Origin: Nemertoderma westbladi
Taxonomy: Eukaryota; Xenacoelomorpha; Nemertodermatida; Nemertodermatidae
DNA length: 64,000 bases
NCBI GenBank assembly: GCA_032718475.1
Contig: JAUCBJ010007719.1
Span: 1-64,000, forward strand
Direction: 5' to 3'
Shown here one piece after another: positions 43,947 through 53,545 of this stretch (its first letter is position 1; each line of letters begins with the position of its first letter). A program made the translations under genes and the position numbers. A model generated the notes under the pieces. It made no database searches. It was not told where the DNA came from and saw only the letters and a program-made list of their open reading frames with translations.

Positions 43947-46900
43947 GTTAGCTGGAGTTCGTGGGTTGAGGTTAGCTAGAGTTCTTGGGATAAGGTTAGC
44001 TACAGTTCTATTTTGGGTTAAAGTCAGCTAGAGTTCTTGGGATAAGGTTAGCTACAGTTCTATTTTGGGTTAAAGTCAGCTAGAGTTCTTGGGCTAAGGT
44101 TAGCTACAGTTCTATTTTGGGTTGAAGTCAGCTAGAGTTCTTGGGCTGAGGTTAGCTGCAGCTCATGGGCTGAGGTTAGCTACAGTTCTATTTTGGGTTG
44201 AAGTCAGCTAGAGTTCTTGGGCTGAGGTTAGCTGCAGCTCATGGGCTGAGGTTAGCTACAGTTCTATTTTGGGTTGGAGTCAGCTAGAGTTCTTGGGCTG
44301 AGGTTAGCTGCAGCTCATGGGCTGAGGTTAGCTACAGTTCTATTTTGGGTTAAAGTCAGCTAGAGTTCTTGGGCTGAGGTTAGCTACAGTTCTATTTTGG
44401 GTTGAAGTCAGCTAGAGTTCTTGGGCTGAGGTTAGCTACAGTTCTATTTTGGGTTGAAGTCAGCTAGAGTTCTTGGGCTGATGTTAGCTGCAGCTCATGG
44501 GCTGAGGTTAGCTACAGTTCTATTTTGGGTTGAAGTCAGCTAGAGTTCTTGGGCTGAGGTTAGCTTCAGCTCATGGGCTGAGGTTAGCTACAGTTCTATT
44601 TTGGGTTAAAGTCAGCTAGAGTTCTTGGGCTGAGGTTAGCTACAGTTCTATTTTGGGTTGAAGTCAGCTAGAGTTCTTGGGCTGAGGTTAGCTGCAGCTC
44701 ATGGGCTGAGGTAAGCTACAGTTCTATTTTGGGTTGAAGTCAGCTAGAGTTCTTGGGCTGAGGTTAGCTACAGTTCTATTTTGGGTTGAAGTCAGCTAGA
44801 GTTCTTGGGCTGAGGTTAGCTACAGTTCTATTTTGGGTTGAAGTCAGCTAGAGTTCTTGGGCTGAGGTTAGCTGCAGCTCATGGGCTGAGGTTAGCTACA
44901 GTTCTATTTTGGGTTGAAGTCAGCTAGAGTTCTTGGGCTAAGGTTAGCTGCAGCTCATGGGCTGAGGTAAGCTACAGTTCTATTTTGGGTTGAAGTCAGC
45001 TAGAGTTCTTGGGCTGAGGTTAGCTACAGTTCTATTTTGGGTTGAAGTCAGCTAGAGTTCTTGGGCTGAGGTTAGCTACAGTTCTATTTTGGGTTGAAGT
45101 CAGCTAGAGTTCTTGGGCTGAGGTTAGCTACAGTTCTATTTTGGGTTGAAGTCAGCTAGAGTTCTTGGGCTGATGTTAGCTGCAGCTCATGGGCTGAGGT
45201 TAGCTACAGTTCTATTTTGGGTTGAAGTCAGCTAGAGTTCTTGGGCTGAGGTTAGCTGCAGCTCATGGGCTGAGGTTAGCTACAGTTCTATTTTGGGTTA
45301 AAGTCAGCTAGAGTTCTTGGGCTGAGGTTAGCTACAGTTCTATTTTGGGTTAAAGTCAGCTAGAGTTCTTGGGCTGAGGTTAGCTACAGTTCTATTTTGG
45401 GTTAAAGTCAGCTAGAGTTCTTGGGCTGAGGTTAGCTGCAGCTCATGGGCTGAGGTTAGCTACAGTTCTATTTTGGGTTGAAGTCAGCTAGAGTTCTTGG
45501 GCTGAGGTTAGCTACAGTTCTATTTTGGGTTGAAGTCAGCTAGAGTTCTTGGGCTGAGGTTAGCTGCAGCTCATGGGCTGAGGTTAGCTACAGTTCGTGG
45601 GCTGAGGTTTGCTAGAGATCTTGGGCTGAGGTTAGCTACAGTTCATGGGCTGAGGTAAGCTACAGTTCTATTTTGGGTTGAAGTCAGCTAGAGTTCTTGG
45701 GCTGAGGTTAGCTACAGTTCTATTTTGGGTTGAAGTCAGCTAGAGTTCTTGGGCTGAGGTTAGCTACAGTTCTATTTTGGGTTGAAGTCAGCTAGAGTTC
45801 TTGGGCTGAGGTTAGCTACAGTTCTATTTTGGGTTGAAGTCAGCTAGAGTTCTTGGGCTGAGGTTAGCTGCAGCTCATGGGCTGAGGTTAGCTACAGTTC
45901 GTGGGCTGAGGTTTGCTAGAGATCTTGGGCTGAGGTTAGCTACAGTTCATGGGCTGAGGTAAGCTACAGTTCTATTTTGGGTTGAAGTCAGCTAGAGTTC
46001 TTGGGCTGAGGTTAGCTGCAGCTCATGGGCTGAGGTTAGCTACAGTTCTATTTTGGGTTGGAGTCAGCTAGAGTTCTTGGGCTGAGGTTAGCTGCAGCTC
46101 ATGGGCTGAGGTTAGCTACAGTTCTATTTTGGGTTAAAGTCAGCTAGAGTTCTTGGGCTGAGGTTAGCTACAGTTCTATTTTGGGTTGAAGTCAGCTAGA
46201 GTTCTTGGGCTGAGGTTAGCTACAGTTCTATTTTGGGTTGAAGTCAGCTAGAGTTCTTGGGCTGATGTTAGCTGCAGCTCATGGGCTGAGGTTAGCTACA
46301 GTTCTATTTTGGGTTGAAGTCAGCTAGAGTTCTTGGGCTGAGGTTAGCTTCAGCTCATGGGCTGAGGTTAGCTACAGTTCTATTTTGGGTTAAAGTCAGC
46401 TAGAGTTCTTGGGCTGAGGTTAGCTACAGTTCTATTTTGGGTTGAAGTCAGCTAGAGTTCTTGGGCTGAGGTTAGCTGCAGCTCATGGGCTGAGGTAAGC
46501 TACAGTTCTATTTTGGGTTGAAGTCAGCTAGAGTTCTTGGGCTGAGGTTAGCTACAGTTCTATTTTGGGTTGAAGTCAGCTAGAGTTCTTGGGCTGAGGT
46601 TAGCTACAGTTCTATTTTGGGTTGAAGTCAGCTAGAGTTCTTGGGCTGAGGTTAGCTGCAGCTCATGGGCTGAGGTTAGCTACAGTTCTATTTTGGGTTG
46701 AAGTCAGCTAGAGTTCTTGGGCTAAGGTTAGCTGCAGCTCATGGGCTGAGGTAAGCTACAGTTCTATTTTGGGTTGAAGTCAGCTAGAGTTCTTGGGCTG
46801 AGGTTAGCTACAGTTCTATTTTGGGTTGAAGTCAGCTAGAGTTCTTGGGCTGAGGTTAGCTACAGTTCTATTTTGGGTTGAAGTCAGCTAGAGTTCTTGG

Positions 46901-49624
46901 GCTGAGGTTAGCTACAGTTCTATTTTGGGTTGAAGTCAGCTAGAGTTCTTGGGCTGATGTTAGCTGCAGCTCATGGGCTGAGGTTAGCTACAGTTCTATT
47001 TTGGGTTGAAGTCAGCTAGAGTTCTTGGGCTGAGGTTAGCTGCAGCTCATGGGCTGAGGTTAGCTACAGTTCTATTTTGGGTTAAAGTCAGCTAGAGTTC
47101 TTGGGCTGAGGTTAGCTACAGTTCTATTTTGGGTTAAAGTCAGCTAGAGTTCTTGGGCTGAGGTTAGCTACAGTTCTATTTTGGGTTAAAGTCAGCTAGA
47201 GTTCTTGGGCTGAGGTTAGCTGCAGCTCATGGGCTGAGGTTAGCTACAGTTCTATTTTGGGTTGAAGTCAGCTAGAGTTCTTGGGCTGAGGTTAGCTACA
47301 GTTCTATTTTGGGTTGAAGTCAGCTAGAGTTCTTGGGCTGAGGTTAGCTGCAGCTCATGGGCTGAGGTTAGCTACAGTTCGTGGGCTGAGGTTTGCTAGA
47401 GATCTTGGGCTGAGGTTAGCTACAGTTCATGGGCTGAGGTAAGCTACAGTTCTATTTTGGGTTGAAGTCAGCTAGAGTTCTTGGGCTGAGGTTAGCTACA
47501 GTTCTATTTTGGGTTGAAGTCAGCTAGAGTTCTTGGGCTGAGGTTAGCTACAGTTCTATTTTGGGTTGAAGTCAGCTAGAGTTCTTGGGCTGAGGTTAGC
47601 TACAGTTCTATTTTGGGTTGAAGTCAGCTAGAGTTCTTGGGCTGATGTTAGCTGCAGCTCATGGGCTGAGGTTAGCTACAGTTCTATTTTGGGTTGAAGT
47701 CAGCTAGAGTTCTTGGGCTGAGGTTAGCTGCAGCTCATGGGCTGAGGTTAGCTACAGTTCTATTTTGGGTTAAAGTCAGCTAGAGTTCTTGGGCTGAGGT
47801 TAGCTACAGTTCTATTTTGGGTTAAAGTCAGCTAGAGTTCTTGGGCTGAGGTTAGCTACAGTTCTATTTTGGGTTAAAGTCAGCTAGAGTTCTTGGGCTG
47901 AGGTTAGCTGCAGCTCATGGGCTGAGGTTAGCTACAGTTCTATTTTGGGTTGAAGTCAGCTAGAGTTCTTGGGCTGAGGTTAGCTACAGTTCTATTTTGG
48001 GTTGAAGTCAGCTAGAGTTCTTGGGCTGAGGTTAGCTGCAGCTCATGGGCTGAGGTTAGCTACAGTTCGTGGGCTGAGGTTTGCTAGAGATCTTGGGCTG
48101 AGGTTAGCTACAGTTCATGGGCTGAGGTTAGCTTTAGTTCTTGGGCTGAGGTTAGCTATAGTTCATGGGCTACGGTTAGCTAAAGTTCATGGGCTGATGT
48201 TAGCTATAGTTCATGGCTGAGGTTAGCTAGAGTTCTTGGGCTGAGGTTAGGTACATTTCGTGGGCTGAGGTTAGCTATAGTTCATAGCTGAGGTTAGCTA
48301 GAGTTCTTGAGCTGAGGTTAGCTACAGTTTATGGGCTGAGGTTTGCTAAAGTTCATGGGCTGATGTTAGCTATAGTTCATGGCTGAGGTTAGCTAGAGTT
48401 CTTGGGCTGAGGTTAGTTACATTTCGTGGGCTGAGGTTAGCTATAGATCATAGCTAAGGTTAGCTAGAGTTCTTGGGGTGAGGTTAGCTATAGTTCATGG
48501 GCTGAGGTTAGCTACAGTTCATGGGCTGAGGTTAGCTAGAGTTCTTGGGCTGAGGTTAGCTATAGTTCATGGCTAAAGTTAGCTACAGTTCATGGGCTGA
48601 GGTTAGCTAGAGTTCTTGGGCTGAGGTTAGCTATAGTTCATGGCTGATGTTAGCTATAGTTCATGGCTGAGGTTAGCTACAGTTTATGGGCTGAGGTTAG
48701 CTAAAGTTCATGGGCTGATGTTAGCTATAGTTCATGGCTGAGGTTAGCTAGAGTTCTTGGGCTGAGGTTAGGTACAATTCGTGGGCTGAGGTTAGCTATA
48801 GTTCATAGCTGAGGTTAGCTAGAGTTCTTTGGCTGAGGTTAGCTACAGTTCACGGGCTGAGGTTAGCTAGAGTTCTTGGGCTGAGGTTAGCTATAGTTCA
48901 TGGCTGATGTTAGCTATAGTTCATGGCTGAGGTTAGCTACAGTTTATGGGCTGAGGTTAGCTAAAGTTCATGGGCTGATGTTAGCTATAGTTCATGGCTG
49001 AGGTTAGCTAGAGTTCTTGAGCTGAGGTTAGGTACATTTCGTGGGATGAGGTTAGCTATAGATCATGGCTGATGTTAGCTATAGTTCATGGCTGAGGTTA
49101 GCTACAGTTTATGGGCTGAGGTTAGCTAAAGTTCATGGGCTGATGTTAGCTATAGTTCATGGCTGAGGTTAGCTAGAGTTCTTGGGCTGAGGTTAGGTAC
49201 AATTCGTGGGCTGAGGTTAGCTATAGTTCATAGCTGAGGTTAGCTAGAGTTCTTGGGCTGAGGTTAGCTACAGTTCATGGGCTGAGGTTAGCTAAAGTTC
49301 ATGGGCTGATGTTAGCTATAGTTCATGGCTGAGGTTAGCTACAGATTATGGGCTGAGGTTAGCTAAAGTTCATGGGCTGATGTTAGCTATAGTTCATGGC
49401 TGAGGTTAGCTAGAGTTCTTGAGCTGAGGTTAGGTACATTTCGTGGGATGAGGTTAGCTATAGATCATGGCTGATGTTAGCTATAGTTCATGGCTGAGGT
49501 TAGCTACAGTTTATGGGCTGAGGTTAGCTAAAGTTCATGGGCTGATGTTAGCTATAGTTCATAGCTGAGGTTAGCTAGAGTTCTTGAGCTGAGGTTAGCT
49601 AAAGTTCATGGGCTGAAGTTAGCT
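43947..49624. repeat. 24/28-bp minisatellite beginning at the exon 5 donor, over 200 monomers
   Basis: Monomers alternate between a GAGGTTAGCTGCAGCTCATG type (24 bp), a GAGGTTAGCTACAGTTCTAT-TTTGG type (28 bp) and a GAAGTCAGCTAGAGTTCTTG type (24 bp). The 20-mer across the exon-intron junction (43934-43953, TTCTTGGGCTGAGGTTAGCT) recurs many times, so the monomer includes the last 13 bases of exon 5 and the first bases of the intron. Marker variants recur at exactly 1,784 bases (44271/46055, 44477/46261, 45169/46953, 45601/47385) and then 688 bases (46953/47641, 47385/48073), showing segmental duplication within the array. From about 48,120 the composition changes to GGTTAGCTATAGTTCATGG-type monomers. 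Confidence 0.95.
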
Positions 49625-49867
49625 AACAGAGGTATCCCCCAAGGAACTAAATTAGGTCCACTATTTTTCATACTGTATGTCAATGACCGCGCCACCCAAA
49701 TCAATCTTGAGTCCATATAATATTGCAGATGACACTTTAATATATTCATCTCATAAGAACCCAACAGAAGCAGCCAGATAATAAAGTGAACAAATAATAC
49801 ATATCAACATTTTATTCAAATCAATAGGTATGCAACTGAATACGGAAAAAACTGAATTCCTATTACT

Positions 49868-50246
49868 TATAAAGGAATTGTTGTGGGGAGGGTGACGGCG
49901 AATTAAATATTGTATGTTATAGTACATATGATAATGCTCTCCATAGCGAAAAATATCAATAGCCCCTATTGGGGATCGAAACCGATACCTAGGTTTCAAA
50001 CTTCCGGTTATCATTTCCTATGTATGTGTACTTTCCTATGAGTGACTGAAAAAGACCTAAATATGATAGCCCACTCCAAAGCGAGTAAGTCTTCTACCCC
50101 CCTGGTAGCTCAGTGGTCTTAGGACACAGACTCGGCTGATGATAACAGGAAGTTTGAAACCTAGGTACCGGGTTCGAGCCCCAATAGGGGCGGTTGATAT
50201 TTTTCGCTATGGGGAGCATTATCATATGTACTATAACATACTATAT
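49868..50246. mobile_element. SINE-derived inverted duplication with 15-bp target-site duplication
   Basis: TGAATTCCTATTACT flanks the insert at 49853-49867 and 50247-50261. The right half holds an A-box (TAGCTCAGTGG, 50105-50115) and a B-box (GGTTCGAGCCC, 50170-50180), so it is tRNA-derived. About 100 bases from GATAAC (50141) to ATATT (near 50246) reappear inverted at about 49909-50011 with few mismatches. The two copies face each other across 129 bases that hold the A-box. The insertion splits the LINE E reading frame exactly at the duplication. Confidence 0.88.
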
Positions 50247-50471
50247 TGAATTCCTATTACTAGCACAGTCTATACGAACCACAGAATTAAATAACATTAA
50301 CCTAAAAGTACATGTTGACATAATACACCAATCAATTTCAGTTACCTATTTAGGAGTACAAATAGACAACTAACTAACTTGTAAGGATCACAGAAAAATT
50401 CTAAAGGCTCTAAAATTTCCGCAGCAGCTTCTAGAATTAGACAAATCAAAGGTCAACTTCCAGTACAAACC

Positions 50472-50777
50472 AAATTAATGATACACAAAACGGCTTAAAT
50501 TCCACATTTAAATGCACTCAGGGAATACCATGCAATAAAGTACTTTTATAAATATATACTCAACCTAGAACCAGCATTTAAGACACTTAAACTACCTTTC
50601 TTATCCCAGATTAGTACAGGAAACAAATTAATGATACACAAAACGGCTTAAATTCCACATTTAAATGCACTCAGGGAATACCATGCAATAAAGTACTTTT
50701 ATAAATATATACTCAACCTAGAACCAGCATTTAAGACACTTAAACTACCTTTCTTATCCCAGATTAGTACAGGAAAC
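50472..50777 (+). repeat. 153-bp perfect tandem duplication within LINE E
   Basis: AAATTAATGATACACAAAAC starts copies at 50472 and 50625. By eye the two 153-base copies are identical, so the duplication is recent. It keeps the reading frame (153 = 3 x 51), but the host frame is already dead. Confidence 0.9.
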
Positions 50778-50930
50778 AAATTCATAAACACACGGACTAG
50801 AAATATAAAAATACCTAAAACAATAAACAAATACGACCACAATTATTTTCTAACCTCAATAGCTAAACTGTGGAATAAACTACCGAGAAAATCTTTCAGA
50901 AAAAATATTCCTTTCTAAACTCAAAGAACA

Positions 50931-51448
50931 TTACGTGGGTAATCTGGTAAAACCCCTTAAGTCGATTTTTGGCCATTTTCAGGTTTTTGGTGATTCTGGT
51001 ACCTGGCATTAATATCCACCTTCTGACAAAACCCCAGAAGTTAAAACAGCGTTATTAACGGAGAAAAACGCAAAATAAGATCCCGTCTAAATATCGCTTG
51101 ATCTGTTAAACCCCCCTGAGTAGGAAAAAACTCTGTTTAAGCACCTTTAATATGGGATTTAATTTCTGATAAAACCCCTTAAATTAGATATTAGGGGGTT
51201 TCTTATTAGTTAAATGTCAGAGGGACTTTTAATGATTCGTTCTGATAAAACCCCGTAAATGCCCGTTTGCCACAATATGATAGGATAATTGGCCTTGAAA
51301 TAATCAATGGAGTGAGTTTTGAAGTAGGTCTACGGGAATAGTATTAGAATGAATAGGTTGGCTACTCAAAACCTCACAGTATATTTAAATAGCTGGAAAT
51401 TTGTTAAGCTTATTTTAACCTTTGGCGAAAATCTGGGGGTGGGGGGGT
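50931..51448. other. Non-coding sequence with a dispersed AAAACCCC motif
   Basis: TAAAACCCCTTAA, CAAAACCCCAGAA, TTAAACCCCCCTGA, TAAAACCCCTTAA and TAAAACCCCGTAA occur at irregular spacing over about 320 bases. No ORF. The region ends at the G-tract before LINE B2. Confidence 0.45.
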
Positions 51449-51458
51449 TCCATTTACA

Positions 51459-51701
51459 CTACTACTACTACATAGGATCGGCACGCTGCATTGCAGGTGC
51501 TTTTTAAGAATGCTGTGCCGGCTTGTCCACAAAATTGCGCCGCCACAACTCCCTATCACCCATGCATGACATTTGCTAGATCATCCGCATCTTCAAGGCC
51601 AGTGTCCTTTGAGATGCGTCTCAAGAAAGTCATGGGCTGACCACCATGCTTATTCACTCCATGAGACTGCCAACGAACAAGATTATTTACAAGTCTACTG
51701 G
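51459..51701 (-). mobile_element. LINE B2: short 3'-end fragment of the RTE-B family
   Basis: The terminal 240 bases of LINE B in minus orientation, with a TAG-repeat 3' tail, flanked by the 10-base duplication TCCATTTACA at 51449-51458 and 51702-51711. It diverges from B1/B5 at several positions, so it is older. Confidence 0.88.
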
Positions 51702-51739
51702 TCCATTTACAAGTTAATTTATAGAACTGTAGATATCCT

Positions 51740-52236
51740 CTAGTAGTGAGTGTAGCTGAAGATGTTCAACCAGTAATGAGTGTAGCTGAAGATGTTCAAC
51801 GAGTAGTGAGTGTAACTGGAGATGTTCAACTGGTAGTGAGAGTAACTGGAGATGTTCAACCGGTTGTGAGTGTAGCTGGAGATGTTCAACCGGTAGTGAG
51901 TGTAGCTGAAGATGTTTAACTGGTAGTGAGTGTAACTGGAGATGTTCAGTTCAACTGGTAGTGAGTGTAGCTGGAGATGTTCAACCTGTAGTGAGTGTAG
52001 CTGACGATGTTCGACCAGTACTGAGTGTAACTGGAGATGTTCAACTGGTAGTGAGAGTAACTGGAGATGTTCAACCTGTTGTGAGTGTAGCTGGAGATGT
52101 TCAACCGGTAGTGAGTATAGCTGGAGATGTTCAACCGGTAGTGAGTGTAACTGACGATGTTCAACCAGTACTGAGTGTAACTGAAGATGTTCAATCAGTT
52201 GTGAGTGTAGCTGGAGATGATTTGGGTTCCGTATAA
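51740..52236 (+). repeat. 30-bp minisatellite, possibly a decayed coding exon
   Basis: About 16 units of GTGAGTGTAGCTGGAGATGT-TCAACCGGTA encode SVAGDVQPVV in the plus frame. TTTATAG at about 51716-51722 could be an acceptor giving an open frame in phase 0, which would fit exon 5. The frame is broken by TAA at about 51916-51918 (sister units read CAA) and by a 5-base insertion near 51948. Two further units occur at about 59820-59872. It could be a former exon or a non-coding minisatellite. Confidence 0.6.
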
Positions 52237-53048
52237 AGGTCGTCAATCAATCAATCAATGTATATTTTAACCCATATGATAATTTATAGATATATGCACA
52301 TGTTACTTCAATATATAAATATAATACAGTATATATGCATTTACATGATAATAAGTGCACTTTTTTAAGGAGAATTCGAATGGGTTTGGAGAGCAGCCAA
52401 ATAGCGTAGCTAGTGGACGGCTGCTCACCAGAAAAGGTACATGGCGGGGGGGGGGGGGGGGTAAGTGTAATACAGTAGAATGTAGTAAGGGTAGTAAGTG
52501 TTAGAGAATAGTAAGCGGTGATAGGGTAGAGCCATATATTAGCCTTTTGAATAAGATTTAGATTTGGTATAAGTTGTAATGGCGTAGATGGAAGTGAGTT
52601 AAAGTAGTAGATCACTGAGATTTATTTTTTATAGTTATTAATATATATCTTGTCAATGTGTCACCCAGGTCAAGGTATCACGCGATTTGAAAGGGGTACA
52701 TCTAGGGGGGTGGTGTAAATACTGGTATTGATAGGACAACGATTACAATTAAAACACAATACAGTTCATTTCATTTATGTGGTTTAAGCCACCTTCTACA
52801 TGGACCTACGAATAGATGTATGTATATATTAATATATATCCTGATTGAACACATATACATATCTTGATTGAATATACACACACATATATATATACATATA
52901 TATAAACATACACACACACACATACACATATATATATACACCAGCACACACATACACGAATTTATACATATAGATTGATAATATCTTGATTGGGTATCTA
53001 TACATTTTGATAGTATATATATATATATACACACATACACACATGCAT

Positions 53049-53080
<32 letters not shown>

Positions 53081-53120
53081 AATATATTTATGTTTTATTT
53101 TAATATACATAATGATATAT
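52237..53120. other. Non-coding region with microsatellites
   Basis: Contains an ATCA tetranucleotide run (about 52238-52258), a G-run at 52444-52460 and a long CA/TA microsatellite at about 52870-53072. No gene is seen; frames in the CA/TA tract are artefacts. Confidence 0.7.
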
Positions 53121-53545
53121 AGGTGACCCCGCGCCCGAGCAGAAACATTAACCCTCCACGTGGCTATTACGTGGCCTATATGTAATAAATATATACGTGA
53201 CCCCGCGCCCGGGTGGAAACATTGACCAGTGCCGTGGCTGTTAGATGACCTGTAGTCACCTTCCTTCCAAAGTATCCACGAGTGAACAGATATATGTGTA
53301 AAGTATTCACTATTTAATAATTTATTCCCATATAGTTATATTCAATCATGCTATATGTGCATATATACACCATTATATCCACACACACAGTCACATCAAC
53401 CTAACACACAATATATATACATACGTAATAAATATATATGCACCCGTGCTCAGATGTAAACATAACCAATGACATGATTGGTAGGTTACTCTAAGGCACC
53501 TTCATGAGTCTTTATACAATAATATACGTGACCCCGCGCCCGGAT
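53121..53545. repeat. Dispersed repeat with a GC-rich core, at the truncated 3' end of LINE D
   Basis: GTGACCCCGCGCCCG occurs at about 53123, 53200 and 53529, with a decayed relative at about 53441. The first two are followed by a similar 60-base sequence (AACATTRACC, ACGTGGCT or CCGTGGCT). The last abuts the LINE D reading frame, whose RT ends abnormally at YIRARGHVYY. The cores are strongly CpG-rich in an AT-rich neighbourhood. Confidence 0.65.

Larger units (their letters stand above)
49625..50930 (+). pseudogene. LINE E reverse transcriptase fragment, broken
   Basis: The plus strand reads RGIPQGTKLGPLFFILYVND (RT motif B region), then a decayed ADD region, MQLNTEKTEFLLL, SVTYLGVQID and, near the end, YFLTSIAKLWNKLP, the conserved C-terminus of jockey/CR1-type RTs. 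Stops and frameshifts are frequent. It is interrupted by the SINE-derived insertion at 49868-50246 and by a 153-bp tandem duplication (50472-50777). Its left edge abuts the minisatellite, so its upstream part is lost. Confidence 0.85.

Noticed and set aside
50101-50190. Functional tRNA gene
   Set aside because: The A- and B-boxes are good but acceptor and T stems do not pair properly, and the sequence lies in a duplicated insertion, so it is a SINE.
52771-53110. Cys/Val/Tyr-rich minus frames (CVCVCVYACVYVCIYI)
   Set aside because: Translation of a CA/TA microsatellite.
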